Assembly: GCA_021812735.1 (NCBI GenBank) | Contig: JAKAMV010000561.1 | Span: forward strand, 1 to 6,941 | DNA: 6,941 nt | Direction: 5' to 3' | Source of the DNA: Chloroflexota bacterium | GTDB taxonomy: Bacteria > Chloroflexota > Limnocylindria > Limnocylindrales > CSP1-4 | Shown: positions 1-4,173 of the stretch, one piece after another | Position numbering within the stretch: the stretch's first letter is position 1 | Layout: each line of letters starts with the position of its first letter | The notes under the pieces: generated by a model | The model's input: the letters and a program-made list of their open reading frames with translations, nothing else | What the model was told of the DNA's origin: nothing | Database searches by the model: none | Made by a program: the position numbers and the translations under genes

Positions 1-321
1 GTCGGTGGTGATCCCCGCCTGCGGGCCCGTGAGGCTGATGGCCGGCACGCCCAGGCTCTGGAGGGCCATCGAGACCAGGGTGGCGCTCTGGTGCTCGCCG
101 GTGGCCAGCAGCATGTCCAGCTCGCGCGGGTCGGGATCGTCGGTGATCCCTGCGGCGAGGGCGAGGAGCTCGTCGGTGGTGTCGCCCATGGCGGACACCA
201 CGACCACCAAGTCGGAGCCCGCGGCGCGCTCGCGCCCGATCCGTCGGGCGACACGCTTGATGCGCTCGGCACCGGCAACGGATGAGCCGCCGAACTTCAT
301 GACGACGAGCGGGGTGGACAT
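1..321 (-). CDS. lysC: Aspartate kinase, N-terminal part (cut by window edge)
   Basis: This cytoplasmic enzyme phosphorylates L-aspartate with ATP to 4-phospho-aspartate, the entry step to lysine, threonine, methionine and diaminopimelate. The reverse strand reads 107 codons from an ATG at 321-319 with no stop before the window edge, so only the start of the amino-acid-kinase domain is present; full-length family members have about 400-450 residues and C-terminal ACT domains. Visible family motifs are KFGGSS at residues 9-14 (nucleotide binding; usually KFGGTS), VVVVSAMGDTTDEL at 39-52, LLATGEHQSA at 71-80 (usually LLSTGE) and LTGPQAGITTD at 97-107. No Shine-Dalgarno is visible; a TAGAAT box lies 9 nt upstream, suggesting leaderless or nearly leaderless translation. 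Hom and thrB of the same pathway lie on the same strand further right. Identification is firm; regulatory type cannot be judged without the ACT region. Confidence 0.96.
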   Translation of the reverse strand, partial: MSTPLVVMKFGGSSVAGAERIKRVARRIGRERAAGSDLVVVVSAMGDTTDELLALAAGITDDPDPRELDMLLATGEHQSATLVSMALQSLGVPAISLTGPQAGITTD

Positions 322-330
322 CGTCCGGCA

Positions 331-336
331 ATTCTA
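331..336 (-). promoter_or_regulatory. Putative -10 box of lysC
   Basis: On the reverse strand TAGAAT (5 of 6 matches to TATAAT) stands 9 nt before the lysC ATG. Transcription starting about 7 nt downstream would give a leader of 0-3 nt, which fits the absence of a Shine-Dalgarno. No convincing -35 hexamer is seen at 16-18 nt. If right, lysC has its own promoter and does not depend on read-through from the nuclease gene upstream. Confidence 0.5.
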
Positions 337-419
337 GCGGGCCGAGATGGAGATCCCGGCGTTTCGGTTCGGTAGCGAGCGGCGATCGGGGGCGAGGAGC
401 GGTCGCCGACGCCAAGCCT

Positions 420-463
420 GGGCCGTTGGGGATCGTTTCCTGCATCTGCTCGCCCCACGGCCC
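420..463. repeat. Hairpin in the spacer upstream of lysC
   Basis: Positions 420-431 and 453-463 are complementary: GGGCCGT pairs with ACGGCCC and GGGG with CCCC, giving 11 pairs with one bulged T at 427 and a 21-nt loop. It lies between the end of the HTH-nuclease gene and the lysC promoter, both on the reverse strand, so it could help end the upstream transcript. No T-run follows on the reverse strand, so a classical intrinsic terminator is not supported. It matches no riboswitch I recognise. Confidence 0.4.
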
Positions 464-527
464 GTATGCGGGGCGCCGCCCTCGATTGCTCTCCCTGCGG
501 GCATCCGACGCCGAATAGCGCCGATCG

Positions 528-602
528 CCCACCAGATGACCACCGTGCGGCCCGTATCCGACAGGGTCCCGGATAGCGGCCGCTCCACGGTCATCTGGTG
601 GG
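528..602. repeat. 75-bp near-perfect palindrome
   Basis: Outer arms CCCACCAGATGACC (528-541) and GGTCATCTGGTGGG (589-602) are exact reverse complements. The interior continues symmetrically about position 565: 545 with 585, 547-552 with 578-583, and 555-560 with 570-575 pair, leaving small symmetric mismatches and a 9-nt apical loop. In all 27 of 33 position pairs match, without any length shift. The TGA stop of the HTH-nuclease gene (591-593) lies in the right arm. GATCG occurs at 523-527 and 602-606, a possible 5-bp target duplication sharing one base with the arm. There is no T-run on either side, so a simple terminator is unlikely. It may be a REP/MITE-like mobile palindrome, a recognition site, or an RNA-stabilising 3' hairpin. 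Confidence 0.8.
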
Positions 603-1346
603 ATCGGAGTCCGGACGCGTGCGAGCGCCGGTCCGCCGCACGCGAACTCGGCGTCGACTCGCGCCGTCAGGGGCCGCCGCGCGGTCATCTGCAAGGAACC
701 AGACGCCGGCGATGCCCGGCTGCCCGGGATCCTCGAGCCAGTGCCGCACGTCGCGCGTTCCGGCGGGCAGCGCCGCGCCGACGATCGCCCGGAACCGCTC
801 CAGTCGACGCCGGTTGGTGCTCGTGTCGGCGAGCACGAGAATGCGAGCCACAGAGGCTGGTTCCCAGCCGCGGCTGCGGGCGAGGGTCGGCCCGATACGC
901 GCCTTGCGGTCCAGCCCTGCGAGCATCGCCTGCAGGTCCGGCGTGACGGACTTCACCTCGAACACGGCGAGAGCGCGGCGGCCGGCATGCCATGCGAGGA
1001 TGTCGATGGATCCGCGCTCGCCGTAGTGCGAGAAGGACGCCTCGATCAGCACCTCCCACCCGCGCGCCCTCAGCCAGCCGACGAGCCGCTCGACGATGCG
1101 CGCGTGCTCCTCGTCGAGGAGCCGGTCGAGGCCCTCGCCCTGCCAGCGCAGCAGGATGTCGAGCGAGCCGCCGACCGATCTGGCCACGACCCCCAAGACG
1201 CCGACAGCGATCGCCTCGCTCTGGCCACGCTCGATCCGCCCGACAACCGGCCGGGACACGCCCGCCGTCGCAGCGACGTCGGACTGTCGCAGGCCGCGGC
1301 GCCGTCTCAGCGCGCGGATCCCTCGGCCGAATCGCAGCAGGTCCAC
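591..1346 (-). CDS. XRE-type HTH protein fused to a PD-(D/E)XK nuclease-like domain
   Basis: The predicted 251-residue cytoplasmic protein joins two parts. Residues 8-62 form a lambda-repressor/XRE helix-turn-helix (LRQSDVAATAGVSRPVVGRIERG at 19-41 spans the DNA-contact helices). Residues 80-200 look like a restriction-endonuclease-type fold: GERGSIDILAWH at 109-120 and ALAVFEVKS at 125-133 give D115, E130 and K132 in a D-x14-E-x-K arrangement, followed by a helix rich in R/K (GLDRKARIGPTLARSRGW at 144-161). The tail, 222-251, is arginine-rich and probably disordered. The start is GTG at 1346, the only sensible start for an intact HTH, with a weak AGG about 11 nt upstream. The stop lies in the 75-bp palindrome. 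I recognise the architecture as an uncharacterised group in high-GC bacteria; target and activity are unknown. It could be a self-regulating nuclease, or a regulator with an inactive nuclease fold. Confidence 0.82.
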   Translation of the reverse strand: MDLLRFGRGIRALRRRRGLRQSDVAATAGVSRPVVGRIERGQSEAIAVGVLGVVARSVGGSLDILLRWQGEGLDRLLDEEHARIVERLVGWLRARGWEVLIEASFSHYGERGSIDILAWHAGRRALAVFEVKSVTPDLQAMLAGLDRKARIGPTLARSRGWEPASVARILVLADTSTNRRRLERFRAIVGAALPAGTRDVRHWLEDPGQPGIAGVWFLADDRAAAPDGASRRRVRVRRTGARTRPDSDPTR

Positions 1347-1369
1347 GCCGAGAGCCTGCCGGGCACCGC

Positions 1370-1385
1370 TTATGCGACGGTTATC
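1370..1385 (-). promoter_or_regulatory. Candidate operator/promoter of the HTH-nuclease gene
   Basis: TTATG (1370-1374) and TTATC (1381-1385) sit exactly 11 bp apart, one helical turn, in an otherwise nearly AT-free stretch 24-39 bp before the GTG start. On the reverse strand this reads GATAAC-CGTCG-CATAAG; CATAAG could also act as a weak -10 box. XRE proteins often repress their own gene from such sites, so this is the natural place for an autoregulatory operator. No clear -35 is seen. Confidence 0.35.
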
Positions 1386-1441
1386 CGGCGCGGCGGCTGA
1401 GTGGGTGGGCAGTGTGGGCGTGTGGCGATCCGGCCCGACCG

Positions 1442-1487
1442 TTCCGCCGCCTCAGTCCCCGGCCCAGCGCATTCCGCCGCCTCGGTC
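1442..1487. repeat. Direct repeat, 16 bp, 30-bp period
   Basis: TTCCGCCGCCTCAGTC at 1442-1457 recurs as TTCCGCCGCCTCGGTC at 1472-1487, 15 of 16 identical, starts 30 bp apart (close to three helical turns). It may be paired binding sites or a short duplication in GC-rich DNA. Confidence 0.55.
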
Positions 1488-1510
1488 AAGGCGCGCACGG
1501 GCTCCAGCCC

Positions 1511-1559
1511 GCCCGTCCCCATCCGCCCGTCCCCATCCCCCGTCCCCATCCCCCGCCCG
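1511..1559. repeat. C-rich 14-bp tandem repeat, G4-capable on the reverse strand
   Basis: The unit GCCCGTCCCCATCC occurs at 1511-1524 and 1525-1538, then a 13-nt variant (CCCGTCCCCATCC) at 1539-1551 and a partial CCCGCCCG. The reverse strand therefore carries nine or so runs of three to five G separated by 1-4 nt, which meets the usual G-quadruplex pattern. It lies about 165-200 bp upstream of both flanking genes. Confidence 0.75.
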
Positions 1560-1699
1560 CCCCGGGGTCGCTCGGCGCCGGGCAAAGCGTGCATCGTTGC
1601 GCTTAGCGGACGCTTAGGCCCGGTGCTCCGTGCCTCGCCGCGCTCGAATCGTGGGCCTGCGCCACAATCGCCGCACCCGAGCCAAGCAGCGATGACCCC

Positions 1700-1704
1700 A
1701 GAGG
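1700..1704 (+). promoter_or_regulatory. Ribosome binding site of the dienelactone hydrolase gene
   Basis: AGAGG is followed by a 6-nt spacer and ATG at 1711. It fixes the start used here, which also gives the family-typical N-terminus MCFDHDSRPPI. Confidence 0.6.
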
Positions 1705-1710
1705 CCCGTC

Positions 1711-2472
1711 ATGTGCTTCGACCACGACTCCCGCCCGCCCATCGTCCCAGACCCGTCAGGGATGCGCGATGCGACCGAGGCGGTCCTCGAGGCGGCCGAC
1801 GGCAATCGCTTCGCCGCCTATCTGGCGCGGGCCGCTCGTCCCACGGGCGCTGGGATCGTGATCCTGCCCGACGTCCGCGGACTCCACGTGTACTACCGGG
1901 AGCTGGCCGAGCGATTCGCGGAGCACGGCGTGGACGCCATCGCGATCGACTACTTCGGCCGCACGGCGGGCCTCACCGACCGGGGCCCGGCCTTCGAGCA
2001 CATGCCCCATGTCGCGGCCACCAGGTACGCCGGGCTGACGGCCGACGTCCGCGCCGCGGCCGCGCACTTGCGGGCCACGGCCGAGATCGAGCGCCTCTAC
2101 ACCACGGGATTCTGCTTCGGCGGCAGGCTGTCGTTCCTGACGGCTGGGATCGCCGACCTGGGGCTGGCCGGCGTCATCGGCTTCTACGGCTGGCCGACGG
2201 GCACGTCGCGCAACGACACCCCCGCACCGGCCGACGTGGCGGCTACCTTCACCTGCCCGGTCCTGGGGGTCTTCGGCGGCGCTGACGAGGGCATCCCGGC
2301 GTCCGCGGTCGCCGAGTTCGAGGCCGCACTCGAGAGAGCCGGCGTCGAGCACTGCATCGAGACGTACGAGGGCGCCCCACACAGCTTCTTCGACCGCAAG
2401 GCTGCTGACTTCGCCGCCGCCAGCGACCGCGCATGGACCGCGACGCTGGGCTTCATGGGCGTGGCGAAGTGA
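1711..2472 (+). CDS. Dienelactone hydrolase family protein
   Basis: This 253-residue cytoplasmic alpha/beta hydrolase belongs to the dienelactone hydrolase (carboxymethylenebutenolidase) family, whose founding member opens dienelactone to maleylacetate in chlorocatechol breakdown. The catalytic triad is visible: nucleophile Cys135 in GFCFGG (133-138), Asp192 in FGGADEGIP (188-196) and His224 in GAPHSFFD (221-228). The strand-loop LPDVRGLH at 52-59 corresponds to the segment that holds a regulatory Glu in the classical enzyme; here an Asp occupies the place. There is no signal peptide. The MCFDHDSRPPI start is typical of a large subgroup in high-GC bacteria whose substrates are mostly unknown, so I give no gene symbol; no other aromatic-degradation gene is nearby. 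A small acidic protein gene follows 7 nt after the stop, probably in the same transcript. Confidence 0.92.
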   Translation: MCFDHDSRPPIVPDPSGMRDATEAVLEAADGNRFAAYLARAARPTGAGIVILPDVRGLHVYYRELAERFAEHGVDAIAIDYFGRTAGLTDRGPAFEHMPHVAATRYAGLTADVRAAAAHLRATAEIERLYTTGFCFGGRLSFLTAGIADLGLAGVIGFYGWPTGTSRNDTPAPADVAATFTCPVLGVFGGADEGIPASAVAEFEAALERAGVEHCIETYEGAPHSFFDRKAADFAAASDRAWTATLGFMGVAK

Positions 2473-2479
2473 GCGGTCG

Positions 2480-2749
2480 GTGAGCTTCCTGCGGCGCGTG
2501 GTCCGCGGCTCCGGCACGGGCGGGCCGCCCGCGGACCCTGCCGCAGCGCAGGGCGACGGTGTCCCGGGCGAGACCGTCGAGGACGACGCCGAGCGCGACC
2601 GCGAGCTCGTCCGTGAGGATGCCGAGCGCCTGGCCGACGAGCTGGTCGCCCGCCAGCACCGCTACGCGGACCGCAAGTGGGCGCCGCCCTCCCAGGGCGG
2701 GGCCCGCCGCGCTGACGATGCCGAGGCGAAGGCCGATGGACAGGCTTGA
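2480..2749 (+). CDS. Small conserved-looking charged protein of unknown function
   Basis: This predicted 89-residue protein begins with a GTG 7 nt after the hydrolase stop, consistent with translational coupling. Three parts can be seen: a basic/hydrophobic start (MSFLRRVVRG), a Gly/Pro/Ala-rich linker (11-30), and a strongly charged helix from about 31 to 66 containing ERDRELVREDAERLADELVA, then RYADRKWAPPSQGG (61-74) and an acidic-basic tail. The Trp-Pro-Pro-containing segment is unlike a random GC-biased frame and looks like a short conserved motif. No transmembrane segment or signal peptide is present. I cannot assign a family; a coiled-coil partner or scaffold role is possible. Its reality rests on spacing, composition and the motif-like segment. 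Confidence 0.68.
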   Translation: MSFLRRVVRGSGTGGPPADPAAAQGDGVPGETVEDDAERDRELVREDAERLADELVARQHRYADRKWAPPSQGGARRADDAEAKADGQA

Positions 2750-2760
2750 GGCGACCGTGG

Positions 2761-2778
2761 CGCGGCCATGAAGCCGCG
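2761..2778 (+). terminator. Possible terminator stem after the hydrolase operon
   Basis: CGCGGC (2761-2766) and GCCGCG (2773-2778) form a 6-bp stem with a 6-nt loop, 11 nt after the stop of the small charged protein. No T-run follows, so termination is only a guess from position. Confidence 0.25.
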
Positions 2779-2877
2779 GCTCCACGTTCGGCGGTCTTGG
2801 CGTCGCGGCCGAGCCGGACGACGAGGTTCTCGGGGGGTATGACGCCGCTCGGCTCACCTGTCACGCCCACGGCGCGC

Positions 2878-2883
2878 TAGGCT
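2878..2883 (+). promoter_or_regulatory. Putative -10 box of the 77-aa/flavin-protein operon
   Basis: TAGGCT, a hexamer common at -10 in high-GC Gram-positive bacteria, lies 28 nt before the ATG at 2912 and would give a leader of about 20 nt that includes the strong Shine-Dalgarno. No good TTGACA match lies at the expected distance. Confidence 0.4.
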
Positions 2884-2900
2884 GGCATCCCACACCCACC

Positions 2901-2907
2901 AAGGAGG
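2901..2907 (+). promoter_or_regulatory. Strong Shine-Dalgarno of the 77-aa protein
   Basis: AAGGAGG, followed by GGTC and then ATG at 2912, is a near-complete anti-16S match. It is the strongest ribosome binding site in the window and is the main reason to accept the short gene behind it. Confidence 0.75.
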
Positions 2908-2911
2908 GGTC

Positions 2912-3145
2912 ATGAAGGAACGGATGATCGGCGAGGACCAGCTGCTGGTGACCGCCGAGACCTCGCTGGGCGACGCGCTCTGGGACTGGGTCGCGGCCGA
3001 CGCCCTGCGGCGCGCCGCCGACGGCTGGCGGATCGCCAACATCGGTGGCATCGGCACCCAGATGGGGATGCAGGCCCCACAGGGCGGGTACGGCGCACCA
3101 ACCTACGCGCTGGCGATGTCGCTCTGGATTCTGTACCGCCGGTGA
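2912..3145 (+). CDS. Small protein of unknown function (77 aa)
   Basis: This predicted 77-residue protein has a strong AAGGAGG site just upstream and a plausible TAGGCT promoter. I recognise no family. Residues 9-34 (DQLLVTAETSLGDALWDWVA and following) look like a strand and an amphipathic helix; residues 40-64 are Gly-rich (IGGIGTQMGMQAPQGGYGAP); the end, YALAMSLWILYRR (65-77), is a hydrophobic stretch capped by arginines, too short for a confident membrane helix. Its stop overlaps the GTG start of the flavin-binding protein by four bases (GTGA), so the two are almost certainly cotranslated and may act together. Confidence 0.78.
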   Translation: MKERMIGEDQLLVTAETSLGDALWDWVAADALRRAADGWRIANIGGIGTQMGMQAPQGGYGAPTYALAMSLWILYRR

Positions 3146-3816
3146 GCGACCGGACGCCGAGCCCGGCCCAGCCCGCAGACGGCCCACAGCCCGCCAGCGA
3201 TCGCGTCCGCCTGCGGCGCAAGCCGATGCGCGGGCGCCATGACCGGTTGGAGATCGACGCCATCATCGACGCGTCGCTGATCGGCACGATCTCGTTCGTC
3301 CACGACGGCCAGCCGTACGGCATCCCCACCAACATCTGGCGCGAGGGCGATCGGCTGTACTGGCACGGCTCGGCCGGCAGCCGGCTCCTGCGCGTGACCA
3401 ACGGCAGCCCCGTGTGCGTGACGCTGTTCCATCTTGACGGCATGGTCCTCGCGCGCTCGGCGACCAACCACTCCGTGAACTACCGGTCCGTGGTGATCCT
3501 GGGGACCGCGCACTTGCTCACTGACACTGGCCAGGCCGAGCACGCCCTCGAGGGGCTGATCGAGTCGATCTACCCCGGGCGCTGGGCGCAGCTCCGACCT
3601 ATGACGGAGAAGGAGCGCAAGGAGACTGGCGTCATGTTCGTGGACCTCGCCGAGGCGTCGGCCAAGGTTCGCGCCGAAGGCGCTCACGACGACCCAGGCG
3701 ACGAGACGTGGCCCGTGTGGGCCGGCGTCATCCCAGTGCAGACGGTTCGAGGCGCGCCGGAGGCCGACGAGTTCGTCCGGCCGGGCACGCCTCTGCCAAC
3801 GGTGCGCAACCCCTAG
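3142..3816 (+). CDS. Pyridoxamine 5'-phosphate oxidase superfamily, flavin-binding split-barrel protein
   Basis: This predicted 224-residue cytoplasmic protein resembles the flavin-nucleotide-binding, NimA-like branch of the split-barrel superfamily (COG3467 type), whose members bind FMN, F420 or heme. After a Pro-rich disordered start (1-25), residues 28-45 (PMRGRHDRLEIDAIIDAS) form the usual lead helix; GTISFVHDGQPYGIPTNIWR (48-67) and RLYWHGSAGSRLLR (71-84) are characteristic barrel strands and flavin-contact loop; YRSVVILGTAHLL (114-126) is the dimer-core strand; ESIYPGRWAQLRPMTEKE (141-158) and WPVWAGVIPVQTV (190-202) complete the fold. The GTG start overlaps the stop of the preceding small gene. 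Length is usual for the group. The specific substrate is unknown: reductase, nitro-reducing or sequestering roles all occur. It is not classical PdxH, which is a different branch. Confidence 0.9.
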   Translation: MSDRTPSPAQPADGPQPASDRVRLRRKPMRGRHDRLEIDAIIDASLIGTISFVHDGQPYGIPTNIWREGDRLYWHGSAGSRLLRVTNGSPVCVTLFHLDGMVLARSATNHSVNYRSVVILGTAHLLTDTGQAEHALEGLIESIYPGRWAQLRPMTEKERKETGVMFVDLAEASAKVRAEGAHDDPGDETWPVWAGVIPVQTVRGAPEADEFVRPGTPLPTVRNP

Positions 3817-3858
3817 TCGACCGGGCCGCGAGCCGAGCCGATCGCCCGAGTCACACGG

Positions 3859-3882
3859 GGGCGCGCGAGCTCGTCGGCGCCC
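3859..3882. repeat. Hairpin GGGCGC/GCGCCC
   Basis: GGGCGC (3859-3864) pairs with GCGCCC (3877-3882) over a 12-nt loop that itself contains the palindrome CGAGCTCG. It is the first of three consecutive stem-loops after the flavin-protein gene. Confidence 0.45.
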
Positions 3883-3947
3883 GCCGGCGAGTCGGGTCAG
3901 ACTCGGGTGCGGGCCACGCCGCCGACGAGTCGGGTCAGACTCGCCGG
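3883..3947. repeat. Duplicated stem-loop, 38-bp period
   Basis: The 18-mer CGAGTCGGGTCAGACTCG is repeated exactly at 3888-3905 and 3926-3943; with the five preceding bases 22 of 23 match. Each copy is a hairpin with 6-bp stem CGAGTC/GACTCG and loop GGGTCA. In addition CCGGCGAGTC (3884-3893) is the exact reverse complement of GACTCGCCGG (3938-3947), so the block can fold either as two small hairpins or as one 10-bp stem. Position between convergent genes suggests transcription ending, but neither side has a T-run. Confidence 0.8.
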
Positions 3948-4092
3948 GGGCCCAGGCGTGCACAGCCATGATCGCGGCAGCCGGGTGCCCGCACCGAGCC
4001 GTGCAGACGCGTGCCCGCGATTGAGCCTGACGTGACTCGCGGCGCGGCGGGGCGGGCGAGGCGCGGCCGCAGCCGCACAGCGCAGCAAGCCG

Positions 4093-4107
4093 GCGCCGAT
4101 TCGGCGC
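4093..4107. terminator. Possible bidirectional terminator palindrome
   Basis: GCGCCGA-T-TCGGCGC has 7-bp perfect arms around one central base, 67 bp past the thrB stop on the reverse strand. The stem is strong but no T-run follows on either strand, so this is weak support for a terminator. Confidence 0.3.
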
Positions 4108-4173
4108 GCCACGCGGCCTGGGCGCGACACGACATCTCGCCGGCCGGTCTCGCAGTCGGGCCGGCGGACCGAC

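Larger units (their letters stand above)
1347..1710. other. Divergent intergenic region with repeats, no gene
   Basis: This 364-bp spacer separates the leftward HTH-nuclease gene from the rightward dienelactone hydrolase gene and must hold both promoters. It contains the phased TTAT pair near 1370-1385, a 30-bp-period direct repeat (1442-1457 and 1472-1487), a C-rich tandem repeat (1511-1559) and a 7-base CGCTTAG pair 11 bp apart (1600-1606 and 1611-1617). Open frames crossing it are proline/arginine-rich products of GC bias and show no family motif. Confidence 0.7.
3817..4173. other. Convergent intergenic region with stem-loop repeats, no gene
   Basis: This 357-bp spacer lies between the 3' ends of the flavin-protein operon and the hom-thrB operon, so transcription from both sides runs into it. 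Its left half holds a series of stem-loops (3859-3947). Its right half is GC-rich with a 7-bp-arm palindrome GCGCCGA-T-TCGGCGC at 4093-4107, and otherwise nothing I can name. The short frames crossing it are Arg/Ala/Pro-rich and show no motif. Confidence 0.7.

Noticed and set aside
322..590. Possible lysine or other riboswitch ahead of lysC
   Set aside because: No conserved core of a known riboswitch could be matched, and the candidate -10 box leaves almost no leader.
334..594. Reverse-strand 86-codon frame overlapping the HTH-nuclease stop by ATGA
   Set aside because: The overlap looks like coupling, but the start lies in the palindrome arm, the product is Arg/Pro-rich with no motif, and it runs through the hairpins and the lysC -10 box.
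1756..2517. Long reverse-strand open frame (253 codons) opposite dienelactone hydrolase
   Set aside because: It is a GC-bias shadow: the plus strand holds the complete catalytic triad and family motifs, while the reverse product has none.
3883..3947. CRISPR-like array
   Set aside because: Only two repeat copies with a 20-nt gap and no cas genes; hairpin duplication explains it better.
3103..3969. 288-codon reverse-strand frame opposite the flavin protein
   Set aside because: It is antisense to a recognisable family member and starts within the stem-loop repeats.
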